A DNA stretch of 45,801 nucleotides from Syntrophales bacterium (GTDB lineage: Bacteria; Desulfobacterota; Syntrophia; Syntrophales; UBA5619): NCBI GenBank assembly GCA_023229765.1, contig JALNYO010000030.1, forward strand, positions 1 to 45,801, in the 5' to 3' direction. This document shows, piece after piece, positions 1 through 7,494 of this stretch (its first letter is position 1; every line of letters starts with the position of its first letter). The translations under genes and the position numbers were made by a program. Under the pieces are notes generated by a model. It worked only from the letters and a program-made list of their open reading frames with translations, was not told the DNA's origin and made no database searches.

Positions 1-146
1 ACCCGGTCGAAAGCTACAGAAGCAAGCAACACGCTCTTTGAAAACAGACTTCCACCGGCGTTTGATAAATTTCCCGCTTGACAAGAACGGTATCTACAAG
101 TCAACAGCGCTCGATGTCGTATTGATGTGAGCATTACCGACAGTAA

Positions 147-2111
147 TCAAGCCCCTTCAAGTTTAAAACCTTTCTCCCGAAATAATCTTAGGCAGGCTTC
201 GGCAACAGTCTTGTCGTAAATGATGTCACTGTTCTTCTCGATTTCATTCAGAGCTGCTTCAATGCCCAAACCAGCACGATAGGGCCTGTGTGAGGCCATG
301 GCTTCAACAACGTCGGCAACGCTGAGGATACGGGCCTCGATCAGAATGTCATCCCCTATCAGATTTCTTGGATAACCTGAGCCATCCATCCGTTCATGGT
401 GCTGGTAGACAATCTCAGCAAGGGGCCAGGGTGATTCCAAGTCTTTGAGCATTTCGTATCCTCTGCGGGCATGCTCCTTAATCAGGGAAAATTCTAAGTC
501 AGACAGTTTTGTCGGCTTGGATAATATCTCGGCAGGGATGGATATTTTCCCAATGTCATGAATGGAACCGGCCATGCGGATGCCATTGATTTTATCCTGG
601 GGCAAACCCATCTCCATAGCGATGGCACGGGCAAGGTCCGCAGATCGGATCTGGTGTCCGGATGTATAGGGATCCCTTGCCTCCACAGTGGAAGAGATGA
701 CCTGGATCGTTGTGCCAACTGCCTTTCTGAGACTTTCGAGGGTATCTTGGAGCCTCCTCTCCGCTTGCTTGCGCTCGGTGATATCCTCGGAGATGCCCAG
801 CAGGTATTCGGGTTCTCCCTTTGCGTTCAGGATCGGCACCTTCTTGGTGTGCATGGTGCGCTTTCCCTTGTTGCGGGTCTGTAGAGGTTCCTCCGGTATA
901 TCCACAAGCTCCTTCCCGCGCAGAACATCTCGGTCCTTCTCGGTAAAGAAGTCCGCCTGCTCCTTCGGGAAGAAATCGTAATCGCTTTTCCCCAGCAGGT
1001 CCTCCCTAGAATGACCCAGCAGATCCTCTCCAGCCCGGTTGAACCGGACGAACCTGAGGTTCCCGGCATCCTTGAGGAAGATCATGTTCGGGATATTCTC
1101 GACAACCGAGTCGAGTAACGTATTCATCCGGCGCAGCGCATCCTCCGCCTGCTTGCGCTCGGTGATGATTTTTAAGAGTTCATTCCTGCGGTTTCGGAGT
1201 CTCCAGTATAAAATAAAAAGACCTATTGAAATACCAAAGGCAAGTGATACTGATATCGCAATTAAACCGAAGATCCTGATTTCTTTCTGCGAATACCCTG
1301 ATAATATTTTTTTCCCAAACCACTTGGCATATATACGTTCGTATTCACCGCTTTGGCGTACCTTTCTAATTCCTTCATTCAAAAGGCTGAGTAATACTTT
1401 ATCTCCTACTCTTACCGCCATCGACCATTTTAGGGTCCTTAGCGGCTCTCCCGTCACTTTAATTTTGTCACCAAACCTGAGTTCCTGGGACAGATAGGTA
1501 ACTATCGGTTCGGGATAAGCAAACGCATCAACATCGCCGGCGATAAGGGAATAAAGTCCCTCAGCAGGAGTCCTTACAATACGGCATCTTATCGCAGGAA
1601 ATTGCATCAGATAAAGGTGGGTTATGTGTTGATTAACACAGGCGACCGTTTTTCCTTTCAATGACTCGATGCCGGTAATATTATACTGCCCAGCCCTGAC
1701 AATGATGACTTCCTTCATTTCAAGGATCGGATCACTGAAATCAAGAACAATATCCCTTTCTTTAGAATAGCCGGTGTCGTGGATGAAATCAGCCTTGCCT
1801 AAATTAAGATAATCAAGAACTTCAGACCATACCGGGGAATGAATGTAATTAGTTTGGCCGCCAATGGCTCTTATGACAGCGGTTGAAAGATCACGTCCGA
1901 AACCTGTTAAATTGCCATCTTTGTCGAGCATATTTACCGGAGGAAAATTATCTGATGAAGCAACAACAAATTCCCGGGCTACTTGTGGCCTCACATCCTT
2001 AGTTGATGCAAGTGCATTTTCATTTACAAGCCAGAAAACTGCTATAACGGCAAGCACTAGCAGTGGAAACTGTCCCCTGAGTGGCAGGCAGTTATTCTTA
2101 TTTATCATCAT
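147..2111 (-). CDS. Periplasmic-binding / PAS / HD-GYP signalling protein (putative c-di-GMP phosphodiesterase)
   Basis: This 654-residue protein has an N-terminal signal/anchor helix (about residues 14-36). An extracytoplasmic SBP_bac_3-like solute-binding domain follows (about 45-270), then a transmembrane helix (about 280-303), a PAS domain (about 325-450) and a C-terminal HD-GYP domain (about 460-650). The HD pair is seen in SIHDIGK (H518, D519), and the HHE...GSGYP signature lies at about 571-581. In known HD-GYP proteins these residues bind metal and hydrolyse cyclic di-GMP. The inferred role is to couple a periplasmic ligand, probably an amino acid or other small solute, to c-di-GMP turnover. 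All signature residues are present, so it should be active. The start MMINKN is immediately preceded by decayed sequence, and the dCache remnant at 2189-2704 ends 77 bases upstream. The ligand cannot be read from the sequence. Confidence 0.9.
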   Translation of the reverse strand: MMINKNNCLPLRGQFPLLVLAVIAVFWLVNENALASTKDVRPQVAREFVVASSDNFPPVNMLDKDGNLTGFGRDLSTAVIRAIGGQTNYIHSPVWSEVLDYLNLGKADFIHDTGYSKERDIVLDFSDPILEMKEVIIVRAGQYNITGIESLKGKTVACVNQHITHLYLMQFPAIRCRIVRTPAEGLYSLIAGDVDAFAYPEPIVTYLSQELRFGDKIKVTGEPLRTLKWSMAVRVGDKVLLSLLNEGIRKVRQSGEYERIYAKWFGKKILSGYSQKEIRIFGLIAISVSLAFGISIGLFILYWRLRNRRNELLKIITERKQAEDALRRMNTLLDSVVENIPNMIFLKDAGNLRFVRFNRAGEDLLGHSREDLLGKSDYDFFPKEQADFFTEKDRDVLRGKELVDIPEEPLQTRNKGKRTMHTKKVPILNAKGEPEYLLGISEDITERKQAERRLQDTLESLRKAVGTTIQVISSTVEARDPYTSGHQIRSADLARAIAMEMGLPQDKINGIRMAGSIHDIGKISIPAEILSKPTKLSDLEFSLIKEHARRGYEMLKDLESPWPLAEIVYQHHERMDGSGYPRNLIGDDILIEARILSVADVVEAMASHRPYRAGLGIEAALNEIEKNSDIIYDKTVAEACLRLFREKGFKLEGA

Positions 2112-2188
2112 ACCCCTTGCCTCTTGCTGCTCGCTATTGCCTTCGTGAAAAGATAGTGAATAGCGCGACCCGGTCCGTCACTTCAATG

Positions 2189-2704
2189 TTAAAACCGATT
2201 ATCCCCGAGTACACCGATGGGGCTTCCTTTTTCATCGAATATAGGGACGCAAATGGCTACCACCAGCGGCTTATCCTCGACGATCTAAAGACAGTGGAAA
2301 TGTATGGTTTCCAGTTGGCACTTACCCCTTTATACCAGTAACGATCGGACAGGTCTTTCTCTGCGAATTCTGGAAAGAAAGGATAATTCACCAAGAGAAT
2401 TGCGCGTTTATCGGTGACATAGGTCATGTCGATCTCGGCATTGTTTTTGAGGTTGGTCAGGTGCAACAAAGCGCCCTTAATGTCCTTATTCTTCACGGCA
2501 TCGATGAATGTGGGCCGGTAAGCATGGGACTGGAGGATTCCTATGGTTGCTTTTTTGTGTTCTAGGATGAGGCCTGCGAGGAGATTTGCGATGGTCTTAT
2601 CACTGACCAGACCACCGCCGGAATGAGGAGAATCAGGAAAAGAATATTGGTTGCGTACTTCCATGATCAGAATCCTCTTCTTCGCTGATTTTTGAGGTCG
2701 ACAT
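2189..2704 (-). pseudogene. Decayed dCache-type sensor gene (N-terminal part only)
   Basis: Pieces of one protein are spread over three reading frames. A start MSTSKISEEEDSDHG begins at 2704. A hydrophobic helix (ATNILFLILLIPAVVWS) follows in a second frame near 2650-2600. A Cache-like domain follows in a third frame (SDKTIANLLAGL ... AILLVNYPFFPEF ... DLSDRYWYKGV ... PYISTVFRSS). After a one-base shift near 2280 the domain resumes as VEDKPLVVAICVPIFDEKG, then SPIGVLG, and ends at an in-frame TAA at 2189-2191. The order, helix then extracytoplasmic Cache domain, is that of membrane chemoreceptors and sensor kinases. The output domain is missing. Three frameshifts plus loss of the C-terminal half make this a clear pseudogene. 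It cannot be told whether it was a receptor, a kinase or a cyclase. Confidence 0.75.
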
Positions 2705-3050
2705 GGTTTTCAGAAGATTTACATTCTGACACGCTGACTGTCTGGGAGCATATAGTAAAAAAAAAGAAAATACCAGAGATTTCAATTCATAACCGATAAT
2801 GAATACCGTTCGAAAGGGTGGATATTTTTCAAAATCACCAGACGCTTGACTTCAGGAAGGAACCCTCGCCCCCAATCATCCCCCTAAAATGCCATCTTTC
2901 AACCGCAACTCATCAATATACCTTGGTGAAAAAAATGGCAACTTGTAAGTCATGCCTTCGCCGCGATAAAGGGTGGATTAACGAATCAGTTCAGGAAGCT
3001 ATACATATCAGCTGGATGAACCGTCTTTATGATAAAGTCGCATGCTTCGA
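2705..3050. other. Gap with no recognisable gene
   Basis: This stretch is bounded by the dCache remnant and the toxin gene at 3051. A plus-strand open frame runs through it from 2818, but it has no ribosome-binding site, no recognisable domain, and its 3' end runs over the toxin gene on the other strand. I see no terminator, tRNA or repeat here. Confidence 0.4.
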
Positions 3051-3473
3051 TCATGACTTTATCGCCAAAATCTCTTCGATGACACTTGGAAGGTTCGGCT
3101 GGCTGAAACTCAGTCCAGTCGCGGGAACTCGATGACGTTTTATGTCAGGAGGAACATGTTTGTGATGGGGAAACGTCGATGCAAGGCTGGAATCTTGGGG
3201 GTGCGGGAAATCATCGTACCAATAGAGGCGCTCATCCCCTCTGTAAATCTCGTAACCATAGGATGTGACAAGAGACGCATCAAAATCGAGATCTTCCCTC
3301 ATGCGTAAACGTAGACCATTGTGGAAGAATATCTCTCCCTCCGCAATTCCCGTATGGGGGCTTTCCGACCAGACAACCACTGTAGAATGGCGAACCTGTG
3401 TCCGGTTAATCAATTCTGAAACGAATCGACTATAATCGGCCAATGAAGACAGGGGGGAAGTATCCATTATCAA
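3051..3473 (-). CDS. tumE: TumE/DUF6516-family toxin
   Basis: The 140-residue protein matches the TumE (DUF6516) toxin family as I know it. It has a central block with YGYEIYRGDERLYWYDD, then PHPQD, an HHKHVPPDIKRHR segment rich in His and basic residues, and a C-terminal FSQPNLPSVIEEI. Family members are toxins of small two-gene modules and are thought to act on RNA; the target here is unknown. The start codon overlaps the stop of the upstream partner by four bases (ATGA), so the two are probably translationally coupled. The second codon is also followed by an ATG (MIMDTS), so the start may be two codons later. No frameshift is visible and the length is usual for the family. Confidence 0.8.
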   Translation of the reverse strand: MIMDTSPLSSLADYSRFVSELINRTQVRHSTVVVWSESPHTGIAEGEIFFHNGLRLRMREDLDFDASLVTSYGYEIYRGDERLYWYDDFPHPQDSSLASTFPHHKHVPPDIKRHRVPATGLSFSQPNLPSVIEEILAIKS

Positions 3474-3739
3474 TACGCTGGTTGCACGCGTAGCGTGTCG
3501 ATGACGTCACGCTTGCAAAGATCTTCTCTATAAGCCTGCTTGCGTCGTTGCCATGTCTCATAAATACCTTTCCAACGGCTGAAATCGTTCCTCGATTCAT
3601 CGTATTCGTCGTAACGCTCTAATTTGCCAGTCGTCAGCGCCTCATAGAAGTCTTCGCTGAGGATGCCATATTTTTCCTCAAAAAAAGTCATTCGACGTTC
3701 GAGAAGTTTCATTTCAACCACAAGCTCATGAATTTCCAT
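3470..3739 (-). CDS. Antitoxin partner of the TumE-type toxin
   Basis: The 89-residue protein is acidic/basic mixed and predicted largely helical (MEIHELVVEMKLLERRMTFF, then KYGILSEDFYEALTTGKL). Small helical proteins with this KYG.LS.DFY pattern are commonly found directly upstream of DUF6516 toxins and are taken to be their antitoxins. The assignment rests on that arrangement and on the four-base overlap with the toxin gene. No classical DNA-binding HTH is obvious, so autoregulation is not supported by the sequence. The ATG is preceded by AAGTGAGG at a usable distance. Confidence 0.7.
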   Translation of the reverse strand: MEIHELVVEMKLLERRMTFFEEKYGILSEDFYEALTTGKLERYDEYDESRNDFSRWKGIYETWQRRKQAYREDLCKRDVIDTLRVQPAY

Positions 3740-3976
3740 GATAACAACCTCACTTTAAGGATATCTTGGATGCATTTATTTTGGGAAGCATCTTCATTCC
3801 TGTGCCTCAAAATATCACAGTCCATCGTGCTTATTCAATTGGTTTTTTCTTTTCAAAAATCAAGATAAACTTCACAAGCCGTTCATCCCGTGTTCAATGA
3901 CCTGGCCCGACGAGCCGTAGAGAAGCCTTGTATTTGAACCCCAAATTATCGACCACATAATTTTACATGCTTTTAA

Positions 3977-3997
3977 GGCCGTCTGATTGAGACGGCC
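3977..3997 (-). terminator. Hairpin downstream of the 59-residue gene
   Basis: A perfect 8-bp stem GGCCGTCT / AGACGGCC closes a 5-base loop, six bases after the stop of the small gene at 4003. In the minus direction it is followed by TTAAAA, a poor U-tract, so it could be a weak terminator or an mRNA 3' stabiliser. Confidence 0.5.
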
Positions 3998-4002
3998 CTA
4001 TG

Positions 4003-4182
4003 CTATTTCTTCCGGTAAACGTTCAGTCCGACCTTCGCCTCTTCATGCCCATCAACGGTGACATTTCCTTCTGTTGAGGCAATGATAATGGTCTTCCCTG
4101 ATGATGACGGGCCAAAGTCTTTTGATAGGTCAACCTTGATAGACAGGATGTTGCCGTCCACTTTCATCTCTACGTTCTTCAT
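4003..4182 (-). CDS. Conserved small protein of 59 residues, function unknown
   Basis: The frame reads MKNVEMKVDGNILSIKVDLS, then KDFGPSSSGKTIIIAST and so on to VGLNVYRKK. The start has a good ribosome-binding site (AGGAGA, seven bases upstream). The composition, alternating short beta-like segments with a central GPSSSGKT turn, is protein-like, and I recall closely similar stand-alone proteins of about 60 residues in other anaerobic Proteobacteria, all without known function. The SSSGKT resembles the end of a P-loop, but the protein is too small to be a P-loop NTPase. It stands alone, with a hairpin just after the stop, and is separated by 108 bases from dinG. An open frame on the opposite strand over the same bases is a shadow. 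Confidence 0.75.
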   Translation of the reverse strand: MKNVEMKVDGNILSIKVDLSKDFGPSSSGKTIIIASTEGNVTVDGHEEAKVGLNVYRKK

Positions 4183-4290
4183 GACAGTTCTCCTCGGGAT
4201 TTTAAGAAAATGCAGCTTAACACCAACCGCTCAGATGTCAATATAAAAACTTCTTGTGTCATTGCCAGGCTGAAGACCGTAACTCATAAT

Positions 4291-7254
4291 TCATCTCTTT
4301 CCATAGTATTTACGATAACGCGCATCAAGGATAACCACCTGTCCGCTGTCCGCCTCGGAACGGATCAGGCGACCGATTCCCTGCCGGAGTTTGATTGCTG
4401 TTTCATAACGATAGCGCCGCCAGTACTCCTTTTCGGCAAGGATGTTGCGGCGGGCGATCTGCAGTGGATCCTGGGGGTGGGGAAAGGGAAGCCGGGTGAT
4501 GATCACCTGGGTCAGCGTGTCTCCGGGGAAATCCACCCCGAACCAGAAGGAATCCACGCCGAAAAGGACGCTTTCCCGGATTTCCCGAAATTCATCGACC
4601 AGGGCGAGCGTGGAAGCGCCGCTTTCCTGAAGGAGAAGGGGGTAGCCGGAGGCGCGGATATCGTCTCCGATTCGTGCCGCTATTTCCTTGAGATCTCCGT
4701 AGCTTGCAAACAAGACAAGGGTTCGCCCCCGGTTTTCGTGGATAAGACCGGGAAGCAGCTCCGCGACCCGGGACAGCCAGAATTCCTTGCTTTCATAAGC
4801 TCCGCTGAGGGCCTCCGGAGGCACGCTGATTACAAAGGCGTCGGGCGCAAAAGGGGAGGGGATCGCCTCAAAACGAAAATCCCGCTCTTGTTTGTTATTA
4901 CTCCGGCAACAATGTATGTCTAAACCTTCATTCTCGCGCAGGCGGGCAAGCGAAGCTTTATTTTCATAATCCGGAACAGGGCTGGATGCCGGATCAAGTC
5001 CGGCATGACAACTTTTAATATGTTCACCTGCCGGAGCAATATTATCAACATGAACCTTTGTTTGCCGAGCATCCGTCTTGTTTTTGGTCAGCTCCTGCTG
5101 AAGAACGCTACGCTTGCCGGCACTGGAAGGATCTTCCTGATTTGTTTCGGATGATGGGGCGTTCTTTGGCGTCATGCCGGCAATGCTCATGAAGCCGGCG
5201 AAGCTCTCATTCTGACGAAGAGTGGCCGAGGTGAAGATCACGCTGTCCCAGATTTTGTAGAGATGAGTGCGGAGAATGTCCGCCACCTCTACCGCCTGAG
5301 TGGAAACGCTCCAGTGGTGAACGTAAAGCACCGCCGCGGTTACATATTCAGGAGAGTCGCAGGCGTCGGCGATGGCCTTTATGGTATCGCCATATTCCTC
5401 TATGTCCTGCAGTGCCGTCCTCAGCCGTTCGAGGGTCCGGGGACGAATGCCGAGCTGCCGGCAGGATTCATCGTCCTTTAAAAATGAGAGGCAGACCGCT
5501 ATTTTTTTGAGGACTTTCCGCAGATCGAGAAGCTGGCAGTTCAAGCGCCCTTTCCGGAAGGAGGGATGTTCCGCGGGGATAATAGTTGCCTTGCCGCCGG
5601 AGGGAGCACCCCGAATTGACGAGATAACTGACGAAAATGCCGACATTTCTTCGCGAAGAACATTAATGGCGTCAAGCGCTTCGCCGGCGGCCTTCCCGCA
5701 GGAGTCTCCTTGGGAAGGCGGGATGCGCCGGAGCCCCGTTTCGATGTAGGTTGCGGAGTCGGAAATCTCGCGCGACGAGACCTCCATCGCAAAGGCGCTG
5801 CGGGCGGCCTGCTCAAAATGGTTAGCCTCGTCGATGACGCAGTTTCCGAAAATTCCCGCCAAGGCCCCATCCTTGTTCAGCAAGGCCAGCTTGTGGTGGT
5901 TGGTGATGACAAGACGGGCGTTCAGGGCCTCGGCGGCGATTACCTGGGCCGGGCAGCGGGAATGGCGGCGGGAGCAGCCGCTACGGGCCGATATTTCATG
6001 CTGGAGACGTCGGAAAAAAAAGCCGTCGTTGAGGTGAAAGCGGATTCTTTCTCCGGTTGTCTCGCCGTCCACCTGCCGGAAGTAAAAGATCTTATTGACA
6101 AAATAGAGCCACAACAGCAATCTGCTCCCGGAGAGGGCCTCTTCATAAATATGATCGAGTTTTTCGGCGCACAGGTAGTTAGATTTACCCTTCAACATCG
6201 CGACCGGTATTTTTTTGTAGGCCGGCTTGAGGGAGGCAGCAAGCGGGAGTTCACGCCGGACGAGCTGTTCCTGAAGGTTTTTCGTGTAGGTGGAGATGGC
6301 TATGCGGGCGCCGGGGTTTTTTGCCAGAAACTCCATGGCGGGAATCAGGTAGCCCTGTGTTTTTCCGGTGCCCGTTCCCGCCTCGATCGTGAGAACCTCA
6401 CGCTCGTTGAGGGCGGTTGCCACGTGCTTTGCGTAGGCGATCTGCGGGGGGCGAATTACGTAGTTTTTCGTCTTCGCCGAGAGCGCCCGATAGATCTCTT
6501 CAATATGGGGCAGGGAAACCTTTTTTCGCCTTTCCTCTGGAACGGGCACAGGTATTTTGAGCGGCGCCTTTTCCAGGAAGCCTTTCCAGTCGTCCGTTTC
6601 CTCGCCGCCGCCGGGGTTGAAAAGCTCTCCGAAATAATCCTGAAAGTTGCTGTTCAGGCCGATAAAAAGATCGCCGAAGAGGGTTTCACTTTTTCGGAGG
6701 TAGAAACGCAGGGCCGCGGCCGGGGGAAATTCTGCCGGATTGAGAATAAAACCGGATAGATGTTTGAGTAGCTCGACTGAAAGAAGGAGCGCCTCTTCGG
6801 CGCTGAAGGAAAACTTCTCCCGCTTTTTTCCGTGCAGGTATTCCCACAGGGATTTGGGCGAGGCGGTGTTGGCATGGGGCAGAAAGAATTCGGCGGCGAA
6901 CCGCAGATCGACCACGCGGGGGTTCCCGTAAACCGCCAGCAGCGATTCTATTTCCTCCCGGGGATTCAGCGTGACAACGATATTCGTTTCCCGAAACAGG
7001 GGGAAGAGAAAAGCGGCGACATCGGCAAAAGTAGGGGCGCCCTGCAGGGTATCGCGGGAGACGCCCGAGAGGCGATAGTCACGCTCCGTCGTTTTTTTGT
7101 ACCGTACCGGCGACGAGAACGGTTCCCCGCCGCCCTTGGGAGAGAGCGGCTGCGCGGCTATCTGATAGATGCGGCTGCCTTCGTCTTCATCCTTGCCCAC
7201 GTGGGCGAAAAGACAAATGATATTGGAGATGTTCCCGTTGTATGGCAGCAGCAT
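4291..7254 (-). CDS. dinG: DinG-like ATP-dependent DNA helicase (XPD/Rad3 superfamily)
   Basis: This is a 987-residue superfamily-2 helicase. About 240 N-terminal residues look like the degenerate exonuclease-like domain found in long DinG proteins. The Q-like motif IRPPQ is near 267, Walker A EAGTGTGKT near 291-299, and the Walker B position reads DEAN (about 475) instead of DEAH. The C-terminal helicase motif QGIGRLIRSE is near 963. Cysteines at about 362, 427 and 434 sit where the iron-sulfur domain lies in DinG/XPD, but only three are seen where four are usual. About 90 residues between SIAGMTPKN and DFRFEAIPSPF do not look like helicase sequence and include a dispersed repeat translated in frame (4915-5015). 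The role is presumably unwinding of replication-blocking structures. The start at 7254 is the only strong one. A palindrome and TATAAT lie about 80 bases upstream. Confidence 0.88.
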   Translation of the reverse strand: MLLPYNGNISNIICLFAHVGKDEDEGSRIYQIAAQPLSPKGGGEPFSSPVRYKKTTERDYRLSGVSRDTLQGAPTFADVAAFLFPLFRETNIVVTLNPREEIESLLAVYGNPRVVDLRFAAEFFLPHANTASPKSLWEYLHGKKREKFSFSAEEALLLSVELLKHLSGFILNPAEFPPAAALRFYLRKSETLFGDLFIGLNSNFQDYFGELFNPGGGEETDDWKGFLEKAPLKIPVPVPEERRKKVSLPHIEEIYRALSAKTKNYVIRPPQIAYAKHVATALNEREVLTIEAGTGTGKTQGYLIPAMEFLAKNPGARIAISTYTKNLQEQLVRRELPLAASLKPAYKKIPVAMLKGKSNYLCAEKLDHIYEEALSGSRLLLWLYFVNKIFYFRQVDGETTGERIRFHLNDGFFFRRLQHEISARSGCSRRHSRCPAQVIAAEALNARLVITNHHKLALLNKDGALAGIFGNCVIDEANHFEQAARSAFAMEVSSREISDSATYIETGLRRIPPSQGDSCGKAAGEALDAINVLREEMSAFSSVISSIRGAPSGGKATIIPAEHPSFRKGRLNCQLLDLRKVLKKIAVCLSFLKDDESCRQLGIRPRTLERLRTALQDIEEYGDTIKAIADACDSPEYVTAAVLYVHHWSVSTQAVEVADILRTHLYKIWDSVIFTSATLRQNESFAGFMSIAGMTPKNAPSSETNQEDPSSAGKRSVLQQELTKNKTDARQTKVHVDNIAPAGEHIKSCHAGLDPASSPVPDYENKASLARLRENEGLDIHCCRSNNKQERDFRFEAIPSPFAPDAFVISVPPEALSGAYESKEFWLSRVAELLPGLIHENRGRTLVLFASYGDLKEIAARIGDDIRASGYPLLLQESGASTLALVDEFREIRESVLFGVDSFWFGVDFPGDTLTQVIITRLPFPHPQDPLQIARRNILAEKEYWRRYRYETAIKLRQGIGRLIRSEADSGQVVILDARYRKYYGKR
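4915..5015 (-). repeat. Dispersed palindromic repeat translated inside dinG
   Basis: Read on the minus strand, the segment carries TGTCATGCCGGACTTGATCC and its inverted continuation GGATCCGGC-like sequence, followed by AAAGCTTCGCTTGCCCGCC and a GAGAATGAAGG end. The protein reads KSCHAGLDPASSPVPDYEN. That translation is a signature of an intergenic repeat family common in many bacterial genomes. The same AAGCTTCGCTT word recurs in repeats at 19,167-19,227 and 45,782-45,801 of this window. The element keeps the dinG frame open. Confidence 0.7.
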
Positions 7255-7333
7255 TAAACAGCCTCATTTTTACGCATTATTTAGTAGGGCAAAACTTTTC
7301 GAGCATCGCTAATTTACTAATGATATCAGTAGT

Positions 7334-7359
7334 ATTATATATGTCGGATATCCGACATA
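7334..7359 (-). promoter_or_regulatory. Perfect 20-bp palindrome abutting a TATAAT box upstream of dinG
   Basis: TATGTCGGATATCCGACATA (7340-7359) is its own reverse complement and is directly followed, in the dinG direction, by TATAAT (7334-7339). The dinG start is 80 bases downstream. No good TTGACA lies 17 bases before the box; that region is the palindrome itself. It is a candidate operator or activator site. The binding protein is unknown, and the sequence does not match the LexA boxes I know. Confidence 0.55.
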
Positions 7360-7494
7360 CCCCCGAAAAAGCAGACGCCCCATGTCTCTAACTAAGCACT
7401 CATCCCCACTTTTTACCTTCAGCCCTTAGCTTTTCCTCTTTACTGGCCGCCGGTCAGTCTCAACCTCTTCAACATACCACACCCTTTACGAAAA

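Noticed and set aside
2..130. Open frame of 42 codons on the plus strand running in from the window edge and ending TGA at 128-130.
   Set aside because: No recognisable motif and the start lies outside the window; 1-146 is too short to judge.
2818..3135. 105-codon plus-strand open frame.
   Set aside because: No ribosome-binding site or domain, and it runs over the 3' end of the TumE gene on the other strand.
5710..6759. 349-codon plus-strand open frame opposite dinG.
   Set aside because: Shadow of the helicase gene; its composition matches the antisense of the motif-bearing frame.
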